From: a virus
Length of the DNA stretch: 63,366 nucleotides
Strand: one strand, 5' to 3'
IMG/VR virus record: IMGVR_UViG_3300042894_005834
Coordinates: 1 to 63,366 of that record
Positions 50,566-57,743 of the stretch are shown here, in pieces (within the stretch, counting starts at the first letter, position 1; every line of letters starts with the position of its first letter). The position numbers were made by a program, and so were the translations under genes. A model generated the notes under the pieces. The model saw only the letters and a list, made by a program, of their open reading frames with translations. It was not told the DNA's origin and did not search any database.

Positions 50566-50602
50566 AAAATAAAAAACCCAACCATTTTAAATAGTTGGGT
50601 TT
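50566..50602 (-). terminator. intrinsic terminator upstream of terminase, with embedded late-motif variant
   Basis: A 9-bp stem, AAACCCAAC/GTTGGGTTT (50574-50582 and 50594-50602), followed on the minus strand by TTTATTTTATGG at the terminase start. The loop holds CTATTTAA. Confidence 0.82.
50587..50594 (-). promoter_or_regulatory. late-motif variant (CTATTTAA) for terminase-portal operon
   Basis: Minus strand CTATTTAA, one mismatch from CTATTTAT, 22 nt before the terminase ATG and inside the loop of the terminator at 50574-50602. The same variant occurs at 59651. Confidence 0.45.
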
Positions 50603-50621
50603 CTAGCTTAATTTTGGGAGT

Positions 50622-50726
50622 TTATTTCTTTATACCGTGTTTTTCTTTAACACTCATTACACAACTCTCATATTTATCTTTGTTTTCTCTGCCAACTTGT
50701 GTTGTGCAAATTGCCCAGGGATTCAC
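50622..50726 (-). CDS. tiny conserved phage protein, 34 aa (PWAICT family)
   Basis: GTG start at 50726 overlaps the upstream stop as GTGA. The product reads MNPWAICTTQVGRENKDKYE, then S-C-V-M-S-V-K-E-K-H-G-I-K-K. I recognise the pattern 'N-P-W-A-I-C-T ... V-G ... D-K-Y-E-x-C-V-x-x-V-K' from many short or C-terminal pieces of marine phage proteins; its function is unknown. Two cysteines are conserved in that pattern. It fills an otherwise empty stretch between a helical protein and the terminase terminator. Confidence 0.7.
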   Translation of the reverse strand: MNPWAICTTQVGRENKDKYESCVMSVKEKHGIKK

Positions 50727-51133
50727 TTTAATTTTTTTTTACTCTTAAGAACTTCTTCAAGAGCTGATTGAATCATCTCTTCTAGATCTTCATCATCACT
50801 CAAATCGTCTTCTTGTTCTGGCGCCATTTCATCACTTTGTTCAGCCATTTGGCCTTCTAAGAAGTGTTTAACATCGCCCATCATAGCAGCACATTTTGTA
50901 ATCTTTGATTGAACCCAAGCTGGAAGTTGGTCATCGTCTCTTAACATCTCGCGAGTTTCTTGACCATATTTAGCTATTTTATATAGCTCACCTCTTGCCA
51001 TGCCACCTTCTTCGTCTGGCTCCCCAAACATATCTGGTGCAGCTGCTTCCATTTGTGGAGCTTGTGAAGCCATAGCTAAAGCTTCCATCTCTTCTTTGAT
51101 AATTTGCTTTAAGCGAGATTCAGTAATTTTCAT
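50723..51133 (-). CDS. acidic helical phage protein, 136 aa
   Basis: Begins MKITESRLKQIIKEEMEALA, then a Met/Ala/Glu-rich stretch, the block GELYKIAKYGQETREMLRDD, LPAWVQSKITKCAAMMGDVK, and an acidic tail (EDDLSDDEDLEEMIQSALEE) ending in lysines. The middle block recurs in marine T4-type phages near head genes. Function is unknown; a capsid-interior or core role is possible. AGAGGAAG precedes the ATG. Confidence 0.68.
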   Translation of the reverse strand: MKITESRLKQIIKEEMEALAMASQAPQMEAAAPDMFGEPDEEGGMARGELYKIAKYGQETREMLRDDDQLPAWVQSKITKCAAMMGDVKHFLEGQMAEQSDEMAPEQEDDLSDDEDLEEMIQSALEEVLKSKKKLK

Positions 51134-51714
51134 TTTTTATCTTCCTCTTTTTCTTTTTTTCGTGAATCATTTTGAGGTTTTTTGACACCAGTATATTTGT
51201 CTTTACCAACAGCCAAGAACTTGTTGGTTTCTTTTTCTGTATCATCTCTTAAGCTATCTTTTTCTTCTCTTGGATCTTCTACTGAACTAATTTCGTAGTT
51301 ACATACACCCTTTAAGTTGGTGCGCACCATCGAAACTGCTTCGACTTCGTAAGTGACTTCGCCTTTCATTTTTAGATTCAATGTTGAGCCAGTTATATTC
51401 TTAAATTCTTTTTTAAGATAGACAACTATTTCCTTGATACGCTCTTCGATCTCTTCTTGCAACTTATTTTCCAAAGCTGCTAGTTTGTGTCTTGCCATCA
51501 TTTGTAAATGATATGTTACACAAAGCGTGTTAGAAGAACAAACCTTAACAGTAAAACCATCAATAGTTCGTAAAGTTCTTGGATCGATTAAATCCATTTC
51601 TCTTTCAAGACCAGCTTTGACTGGCTTACCATCTTTATCAGATGCACCGTCATAAGCGTTAGCTGCAGCTTGTTTGATGCCTCTGACCAATTCTTCAACA
51701 GATATAGATGCCAT
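51130..51714 (-). CDS. hypothetical structural-region protein, 194 aa
   Basis: Begins MASISVEELVRGIKQAAANA; the central part (FTVKVCSSNTLCVTYHLQMM; LENKLQEEIEERIKEIVVYL) is mixed beta strand then coiled helix; the C-terminus is highly charged (KKPQNDSRKKEKEEDKK). I recall similar proteins upstream of terminases in marine phages but know of no function. GAGGAG lies about 10 nt before the ATG. It is followed with 4-nt overlap by the acidic helical protein. Confidence 0.68.
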   Translation of the reverse strand: MASISVEELVRGIKQAAANAYDGASDKDGKPVKAGLEREMDLIDPRTLRTIDGFTVKVCSSNTLCVTYHLQMMARHKLAALENKLQEEIEERIKEIVVYLKKEFKNITGSTLNLKMKGEVTYEVEAVSMVRTNLKGVCNYEISSVEDPREEKDSLRDDTEKETNKFLAVGKDKYTGVKKPQNDSRKKEKEEDKK

Positions 51715-51720
51715 ATAAAG

Positions 51721-51933
51721 TCACTCCTCGTCAGATTTTCTAGAATCTTTTGTATCTGATACTAGTTTTCGGATATCTTTTAATTGTTTAATGGCTTCTT
51801 GTGCTTTTTTGCGCACGCGAACACCAGCTGACACATTGCCTTTATCGAATTTTTCCGAATCACGCAATGAAAGTTGTAAATCAGCTATTAATTTAGTTAT
51901 TGCTTCACTTACTTTTTGTAGGTCGCCATCCAT
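51721..51933 (-). CDS. histone H1-like (Hc1-type) small protein, 70 aa
   Basis: Begins MDGDLQKVSEAITKLIADLQ; the core DSEKFDKGNVSAGVRVRKKA then QEAIKQLKDIRKL matches the Hc1-like pattern 'D-x-E-K-F-x-K-G-N-x-x-A-G-x-R-x-R-K-A-L-Q-E-I-K-K-L'. Chlamydial Hc1 condenses DNA; short homologues are common in aquatic phages. It lacks the long Lys/Ala tail of cellular Hc1, so condensation is not certain. AGGAGA precedes the ATG, which lies inside the end of the zinc-finger protein gene. Confidence 0.75.
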   Translation of the reverse strand: MDGDLQKVSEAITKLIADLQLSLRDSEKFDKGNVSAGVRVRKKAQEAIKQLKDIRKLVSDTKDSRKSDEE

Positions 51934-52297
51934 TATTCCATCTCTCCTGTCTGTCTTCTACATATTGCACGTAACAAGTAGAACAACATTCAAATTTTAA
52001 CAGATACATCTCATCTTCGGTAGTAAGTAAATACTTATCACAAATATGACATTTTTTACTGTTCTTCTTGTTAACTAGTTTTTTTGAAATTAAAAAACCA
52101 TCTTTTTCTATTTTATCTTCGTTTTCTTCATTATTAAAGACCTTTTGTGCATTTTCTTTAATTTGTTCTTGGTAAGTTACTTCTTTTTCTGGTGTCCAAT
52201 ATTGTCTTGGATTTGCTATAGCTTCTTCACCATATTGCTTTTTTATTGCTTGTTCTAGCTTACCAATATACTCAATGTTCTTTTTTGGTTGACTCAC
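51905..52297 (-). CDS. conserved phage protein with Cys-rich zinc motif, 130 aa
   Basis: GTG start at 52297 with CGGAGAAA about 6 nt upstream, overlapping the previous stop as GTGA. The N-terminal half (EYIGKLEQAIKKQYGEEAIA, NPRQYWTPEKEVTYQEQIKE) is helical. The C-terminal half has CHICDKYL...FECCSTCYVQYVEDRQERWN ending GWRP, with two CxxC pairs forming a likely zinc site. I recognise the pattern from marine phages near the terminase; no function is known. Confidence 0.75.
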   Translation of the reverse strand: MSQPKKNIEYIGKLEQAIKKQYGEEAIANPRQYWTPEKEVTYQEQIKENAQKVFNNEENEDKIEKDGFLISKKLVNKKNSKKCHICDKYLLTTEDEMYLLKFECCSTCYVQYVEDRQERWNNGWRPTKSK

Positions 52298-53325
52298 TTT
52301 TTCTCCGCAAAAGGATTTAAATCCTCTGTTAAATATAAAATCGCATCTATTGTTAAAACCGGACTGTCTAATTTATCAAATGGAAAGTTTATGGCTGTGC
52401 CAAGTGCGAAATTTGTTTTTAGAATCGGTGGTATAAAATGATAATCCAAACCAACACCAATGCGTGATTTCTGCAAGCTACCATTAAATGGATCGCTAAG
52501 ATCTGCAGATAGCTTTGTATAAACACCGACATTAACATACTGTAACAGTTTTCCCAAGTTCAATACTTCAACACCAACACCGGGCATTAATGCTACATCA
52601 AAAGTTGCAACTGGTCTAAATGTAAAGATATCTACAAACGATTTAGCTGTTTCTTCTTTTTCGTTAACATAAACAAAATCACTTGACACCAATTTGATAT
52701 TAGAATCTGTAACTTGTTTATTATTGTTGCCCCACACTTCTTTTAGTTCAACTTTTCTGGCTCTAATATTGCCGGTCTTATCTGCAAATATCTCGCCTGT
52801 TACTTTTATATTTTGCTCATAAGTAAAAGTTTCGTTATTATTCTGGAATATGTCTGGGTCTTTTAGCTTAAATCTTTTAAGATTATCTTGCCATTCATAT
52901 GATATTACAGTAGCTTCTGTGCTGCCTTCATTACACTTGCCAGATACAACTGTGGTGCCGCCAGTCGAGATTCCTTTTAATTTGGCGATGGTATCATCGC
53001 GACTTTTTATATCAAGACCATATTTTTTTCTCATCTTTTCAAATTCTTGATCTTTTTTGTCTAAAGAACGCTTATATTGTTCATTTAGAAGCTGTTGAGT
53101 GATTAGTTGAGAGTCTGCTAGTCCAATATCCTCATTTAGATTGAGTATATCTATTTGATGATTGTTCATCATACTTTCAAACTTTTGACTTAATGTTCGG
53201 TTATATTGTCTTTGTTTAAGAGTATCGTTTATTGCATATGCTAAAAACACAACCAGCAGCAACATTATTACAGCCCAAAGTATTTTAAATAATAAAACTT
53301 TTTTTTGTTTATCTTGATATCTCAT
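52294..53325 (-). CDS. membrane-anchored coiled-coil protein with beta-rich C-terminus (spanin-like candidate), 343 aa
   Basis: Residues 11-31 (VLLFKILWAVIMLLLVVFLA) form one membrane helix with a short basic cytoplasmic N-terminus. A coiled coil follows (about 40-115), then a beta domain. From about 240 on there are alternating amphipathic strands (FDVALMPGVGVEVL; YVNVGVYTKLSADL; RIGVGLDYHFIPP; LTIDAILYLTEDL) resembling a small outer-membrane barrel. Such a layout could bridge inner and outer membranes. It overlaps the holin-like gene by 4 nt. The spanin role is inference; a virion or envelope protein is the alternative. Confidence 0.6.
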   Translation of the reverse strand: MRYQDKQKKVLLFKILWAVIMLLLVVFLAYAINDTLKQRQYNRTLSQKFESMMNNHQIDILNLNEDIGLADSQLITQQLLNEQYKRSLDKKDQEFEKMRKKYGLDIKSRDDTIAKLKGISTGGTTVVSGKCNEGSTEATVISYEWQDNLKRFKLKDPDIFQNNNETFTYEQNIKVTGEIFADKTGNIRARKVELKEVWGNNNKQVTDSNIKLVSSDFVYVNEKEETAKSFVDIFTFRPVATFDVALMPGVGVEVLNLGKLLQYVNVGVYTKLSADLSDPFNGSLQKSRIGVGLDYHFIPPILKTNFALGTAINFPFDKLDSPVLTIDAILYLTEDLNPFAEKK

Positions 53326-53549
53326 TGTTGTGTTCCATTCTTGGCTCTAACATAATTCAAAATGAAATCCATTGCAGCTTGAGAACCTATATAAACCATA
53401 CTAATCTGTATCCATTCTTCACCAGTGATATAATCCATTGGAACTCCAGCAGTTGCAACAAGCCATACCAACAGTTTTCTGCTAATTAATTTATTTAAAC
53501 CTCTGTCTAAAAAAGCATTTTTTATCTTTTGTTTTGTTTCGTGAGTCAT
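53322..53549 (-). CDS. holin-like membrane protein, 75 aa
   Basis: From the ATG at 53549 (AGAGGTT 6 nt before) it begins MTHETKQKIKNAFLDRGLNK. Two membrane segments follow: KLLVWLVATAGVPM and WIQISMVYIGSQAAMDFIL, with charged ends. The phrase 'S-R-K-L-L-V-W-L-V-A-T' and 'Y-I-G-x-Q-x-x-x-D' fits a family of small holins in marine phages. It would form the membrane lesion that triggers lysis. A longer start at 53576 lacks a ribosome binding site. Confidence 0.65.
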   Translation of the reverse strand: MTHETKQKIKNAFLDRGLNKLISRKLLVWLVATAGVPMDYITGEEWIQISMVYIGSQAAMDFILNYVRAKNGTQQ

Positions 53550-53572
53550 ACTAAAACCTCTAAAGAATGTAA

Positions 53573-56500
53573 TCATATTTTTACGTATGCAAACCCTTCT
53601 TTATTGTCAATGACGATTTGATTGTCAGCGATATCTTTGAGTTCTGGCAAATGGGAAATTAGTATTACTAGATCAAATTCTGCCTTTAACATTTCCAAGA
53701 TTCGAATGAATCCTTCCATACTTTCTTCATCCAAAGCTGTCGCTGGCTCGTCTAATATACATAGATTACATTTCGGCATATTGCTTACTTTAATAAGAGC
53801 CAAACGAATAGCTATAGCCGCCATACTTTTCTCTGCTCCAGAACCAAGTTCAATTGGTCTTGGATCGTATTTTGGATGACGAATATAAATGTCTAGTTTT
53901 TTTCCATCATCTTCGAAAAAGATTTCAAAATTAACAATATTAGTAAGAATTTTTGCTATCTCTTGGTTAATGATAGGAAGTTTTTTCTTAATAATATCGT
54001 AAACAATACCATTACTATGCATTGACTTGAGGAACAAATCATAAGCAAGAAATTCATCACGCAAATTTGCCAGTTCCACCTTCTCGCATTCTAGGGTTTG
54101 TTTTTTATTCACCAAAGAACCGTGTTCGCGATATAGATTTTTGCTATCATTATCGCAAGCTTCTAGAGTTATTTGTGCTAGGATTACTTTCTCATTTGCA
54201 ACTTTTTGTTCTGCTTTAATTTCAAGCAACTGATTCATCCAAGCTTCGTTATCGTGATAAGTTTTTTCTAGTATTTGTAGATCTGCTAGTTGTTGATTAC
54301 AAGAATTGATCTCGTTCTTATTTTTTTCAATTTTAAGATTGAAGTCAGAGATCTCCTTATCGACAATATGCAGATTTGTCTTTAGCTGCTCAAGTTTGTT
54401 TATATGCTTTTGAGTTTCGTCAAGCTTAATCTTTTCTTCAACTTCCTTCAACAAGGCTTCGCTATCTAAAAGTTTTTGCTGTGTTTCTGGAATTAAATCT
54501 CGTTCTTTAGCAGCATCAACTAGAAATTTGCAGGATAGGAAAGTATCTCCACAAGGAACATTATCCAAGATGGCAATTTTCTTTTGTTGCTCTTTCTTTT
54601 GTTTCTGCAGCATTTGCACAGCAGATTCAAGCAGCATAGCTTTTTTATTAAGCTCTTCTAAGGCTTTCTTGTTGTTGCTTAGGTTTTCAAAATCATATTT
54701 TTCAATTGATTCTTTAAGTTGCCCAAGCACTTCTTGATGCTTCTCAACATCCTTTAAGAAGGTATTATTCTTGTTTATTAACTGCTCGATATTTGCATTT
54801 TTTACTTTAATACTATCAACAACTTTTTCGAGGTCGATAAATTCTTGCTTTGGACCACAAGCAACCTTTGATTTTAACTCTGAAAGTTGTAATTGTAGAT
54901 TACCTAGAATTTCTTTGAGAGAAGCACATTTAACTTTATTTCTTTCGGTTTGAATCTCGTTATCAATAATATCTGTTAAGGCTTTAGAGATCTCGGCATC
55001 AAAATCCTTACCTTCAAGGCGTTTGATCGCACCTTTCAAGAGAGAGGTTTCATCTTTAGCTAGTTTGAATTTCTTATCGAAATGTTCTAGGTCAAGAAAC
55101 TTACCAAGGATTTCTTTTCTTTTGGTAGAACCTTCATTAATAAAAGCCAACGAACCAACCTGACTAGTCATAGAAGTTAAAAGAAAATCATCTATGGAGC
55201 CGAAAATACGACGGATATTTGCGTCCGTCTCGTTGCGGTCTAAGCCATTTAAGCTTTCTTTAATATTTGTGACATTATCTACCACAGAAAAATCCAAAAC
55301 AGTCTTGGCTTCAACTGTTTCTTCACCATAAAGCTTTTTATTATACTTTGTAGCTTGGCGTTCTATTGTATATATCTTGTTGTCTATTTCAATCTCTGCT
55401 TTACCAATAGCTTCTAAACGATTTTGGTTAATAATATCGACATTTTTTCTTACATTCTTTGAGATTGAATTAAAGACTGTCCAAAGAGCAGAATCAATAA
55501 TAGATGATTTGCCAGAGTAATTCTTACCAAATATTCCAAGAATACCTTTGACTTTTGTAAAATCAATAGAATTGTCTAAGCCATAGTTAAAAAGGTTGTT
55601 CCATTCGACTTTTCGAAATTTCCAATTAACATTTCTAGCAATATCGTCTGTTTGTTCTGCTACTGCATTATATTTTTTATTGAATTCAAATATTTTAGTC
55701 AGCACAGCATCGCTAGGCTTATAATCTTTTAGATATTCTATAATGAACTTTTCTTGCACAGCTAAGTCACGAAGATTTTCGTGTTCATTTTCTTTTGCAA
55801 AGTCTTCAACACTAACTCGTTTTCCAGGTTTATTTTGAATTGTTACAGAATCCGGTTTAAAACGGGTTTTGGCAATGTCAACAGCTTTCTTAAGCACTTG
55901 CACGGAAACATAGCTATTGGACACCAGACGAAGCTTGGCGCGTTCTGGGATGGTTAGTTCTGCTGGTATATCACCTTCTTCCGTAAGCTCTATGGTTATA
56001 AAAGGAGAAGGATGAGAAATTGAGATATGTTTGACTGAAAAATCTTCCTTATCTTTAATATCCCAGATAAGAAAACCTTTATCGTTTGTCTCACCAAAAT
56101 TTTGCTGGATTGTTGAGCCGCAATACCTGGCACGACCTTCTTTATCTAAAGATTGGTTTGTTTTATGAATATCGCCAGCCAAGACATAATCAAAGCCTTC
56201 AAAAATTGAAATGTCGTGATCACCGTGTTCCATCACATAACCAGCATCTGTTTCGACACCAGATACAGAACCGTGATATAAAGCTATATTAACTTTTGAA
56301 GTATCACTAATCTTCTGCCAATTCTGGCAATCATTGATAACAAGTGCATTAAGAACGATATTGTTTCCAATATCGACTTCTTGGGCCTTTTTGATATAAT
56401 GTAGATTAGGATTTTTTAGGAAATCAACAACTGGCGTTATAGAATCAAGTCTGCTACCATTTTTAAGGTTTAGATCGTGGTTTCCTGCTATTAGATATGT

Positions 56501-56716
56501 TGGTGCCAGATTAGCAAGATTATTAAGAAAATCTCCCGCTACCTGAATGGCTTCGGGAGTTAGATTTGTTTTGTTATGAAACAGATCGCCACAATGAATA
56601 ATAGCATCTGGCTTTTCTTCTTTTATTGTTTGATAGATTTTATCAAAGATTTTAAGATAATGATTGTGGTCGCGCAGTAATTTTATGTGTGTATCAGAAA
56701 TGTGAATTAATTTCAT
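53573..56716 (-). CDS. fused gp47-gp46 (SbcD-SbcC/Mre11-Rad50-like) recombination nuclease, 1047 aa
   Basis: One chain holds both halves of the T4 gp46/gp47 complex. Residues 1-340 are Mre11-like: HISDTHIKL (Asp8, His10), HCGDLFHN (Asp44), AGNHDLN (79-81), LYHGS (His148), GDIHKTNQ (His184). From about 365 a Rad50-like ATPase begins: Walker A GKNYSGKSS, long coiled coils around a hook with Cys722 and Cys729, then the signature LGSGAEKSMAA and Walker B CNLCILDEPATALDEES. In T4 and E. coli these are separate genes. AAGGA precedes the ATG. The role is DNA-end resection and recombination-dependent replication. Confidence 0.93.
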   Translation of the reverse strand: MKLIHISDTHIKLLRDHNHYLKIFDKIYQTIKEEKPDAIIHCGDLFHNKTNLTPEAIQVAGDFLNNLANLAPTYLIAGNHDLNLKNGSRLDSITPVVDFLKNPNLHYIKKAQEVDIGNNIVLNALVINDCQNWQKISDTSKVNIALYHGSVSGVETDAGYVMEHGDHDISIFEGFDYVLAGDIHKTNQSLDKEGRARYCGSTIQQNFGETNDKGFLIWDIKDKEDFSVKHISISHPSPFITIELTEEGDIPAELTIPERAKLRLVSNSYVSVQVLKKAVDIAKTRFKPDSVTIQNKPGKRVSVEDFAKENEHENLRDLAVQEKFIIEYLKDYKPSDAVLTKIFEFNKKYNAVAEQTDDIARNVNWKFRKVEWNNLFNYGLDNSIDFTKVKGILGIFGKNYSGKSSIIDSALWTVFNSISKNVRKNVDIINQNRLEAIGKAEIEIDNKIYTIERQATKYNKKLYGEETVEAKTVLDFSVVDNVTNIKESLNGLDRNETDANIRRIFGSIDDFLLTSMTSQVGSLAFINEGSTKRKEILGKFLDLEHFDKKFKLAKDETSLLKGAIKRLEGKDFDAEISKALTDIIDNEIQTERNKVKCASLKEILGNLQLQLSELKSKVACGPKQEFIDLEKVVDSIKVKNANIEQLINKNNTFLKDVEKHQEVLGQLKESIEKYDFENLSNNKKALEELNKKAMLLESAVQMLQKQKKEQQKKIAILDNVPCGDTFLSCKFLVDAAKERDLIPETQQKLLDSEALLKEVEEKIKLDETQKHINKLEQLKTNLHIVDKEISDFNLKIEKNKNEINSCNQQLADLQILEKTYHDNEAWMNQLLEIKAEQKVANEKVILAQITLEACDNDSKNLYREHGSLVNKKQTLECEKVELANLRDEFLAYDLFLKSMHSNGIVYDIIKKKLPIINQEIAKILTNIVNFEIFFEDDGKKLDIYIRHPKYDPRPIELGSGAEKSMAAIAIRLALIKVSNMPKCNLCILDEPATALDEESMEGFIRILEMLKAEFDLVILISHLPELKDIADNQIVIDNKEGFAYVKI

Positions 56717-56741
56717 ATTTATTCCTTCTTTTAAACTTTCT

Positions 56742-56769
56742 TTTATAAGACGGGCAGTTCAACTATCAG
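56742..56769 (-). promoter_or_regulatory. weak promoter candidate before gp47-gp46 fusion
   Basis: Minus strand CTGATA (56764-56769), 16-nt spacer, TATAAA (56742-56747), giving a leader of about 19 nt with AAGGA before the ATG at 56716. Weaker than the TTGACA class. Confidence 0.3.
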
Positions 56770-57704
56770 CCAACTAGATTAAAAGCTTTTGTGATGAACG
56801 AATCTTGTGTCATTAATGTAGCTCTTTTTTTGCGACGTGAGAATTCAAGAGTCGACATTTCACCTACATCTTTATAGCCTGTAACGTCAATCTTGTATAG
56901 CTCTACATCATACGACATTAAACTACGAATAAGATACATTGCTTTTCTTTCAACATCTGGATCAAGAGCAACATATATTGGCGTATCGTGTTTTACAATT
57001 TCTTGAAAAAGCTTGGAGTCTTCTCGCAAAGAAGAACCCAATATTGGGATTGCATTACCAGCTTTAATGGCATCAAAAGCACCTTCAACAAGTATTAAAT
57101 CGCTTGTCCAATCGACAAATAGCTCATTAAAAACAATATCTTTACTTACAGCTGGATTTTTATAGTTTGGCTTTTCACCAGTGTAAGAACGTGCTACAAA
57201 GTAATTACAAAAGCCATCACGATTAAAAGAAGGCACAACAACTCTGTTCTTGTATTCTCCTTCTTTACAATAGCCAATTTTCCACCTAACAATATCTTCT
57301 TTTTCTAGACCACGCTCATGAAGATATTTCATTGGATCTCTAGAAGAGAATGGTAGAACTTTATTCGCCAAAGAAATAAATTCTTTTGGTAAAGTGATCC
57401 TATATTGTTCTTCTTTTTTCTGTGGGAAAAGAATATCCGTCAATGACTGGTTAATCTCTACTTCACCAGTTAATGTTTCCCACTGATGTTTTTGTGAAAA
57501 GTCACCAAACCTTCTAACAAGGCGTTTAAGGTTGGTGCCTTTGTAGTCACAAATCCAGCACTTAAAACAATTCTTTTTAATGTTACAGCTTAGTTTTTTC
57601 TTTTCGTTTTTACATTTTGGACAATAAAAAAGAAACTCCCCTCCTTGACGGAGGGGGTTTCCTAAAATACTAACCAATATTTGCGTTTTTTGTGATTCTG
57701 ACAT
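56766..57704 (-). CDS. DNA primase (zinc ribbon plus TOPRIM), 312 aa
   Basis: Makes RNA primers for the gp41-like helicase fork. The N-terminal zinc site FLFYCPKCKNEKKKLSCN ... CFKCWICDYKG holds two CxxC pairs; the TOPRIM core has LILVEGAFDAIKAG and PIYVALDPDVERKA (acidic metal residues). It is shorter than DnaG and close to T4 gp61 (342 aa). The ATG at 57704 is chosen over a GTG six codons upstream. With the promoter at 57713 the mRNA would be nearly leaderless. An internal terminator-like hairpin lies at 57638-57656. Confidence 0.87.
   Translation of the reverse strand: MSESQKTQILVSILGNPLRQGGEFLFYCPKCKNEKKKLSCNIKKNCFKCWICDYKGTNLKRLVRRFGDFSQKHQWETLTGEVEINQSLTDILFPQKKEEQYRITLPKEFISLANKVLPFSSRDPMKYLHERGLEKEDIVRWKIGYCKEGEYKNRVVVPSFNRDGFCNYFVARSYTGEKPNYKNPAVSKDIVFNELFVDWTSDLILVEGAFDAIKAGNAIPILGSSLREDSKLFQEIVKHDTPIYVALDPDVERKAMYLIRSLMSYDVELYKIDVTGYKDVGEMSTLEFSRRKKRATLMTQDSFITKAFNLVG
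57625..57660 (-). terminator. terminator-like hairpin inside primase coding sequence (attenuator candidate)
   Basis: Stem CCCCTCC/GGAGGGG (57638-57644 and 57650-57656) with a 5-nt loop, extended by AAAC/GTTT with one bulge, followed on the minus strand by TTTCTTTTTTATT. It lies about 50-75 nt into the gene, before the zinc-ribbon codons. Confidence 0.55.
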
Positions 57705-57712
57705 ACTCCCAC

Positions 57713-57741
57713 AGAGTAGCACAGGATCAAACGAGTGTCAA
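57713..57741 (-). promoter_or_regulatory. sigma70-like promoter with extended -10 for primase
   Basis: Minus strand TTGACA (57736-57741), 17-nt spacer ending TGC, then TACTCT (57713-57718). Initiation would fall only about 2-3 nt before the ATG at 57704. Confidence 0.62.
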
Positions 57742-57743
57742 GA

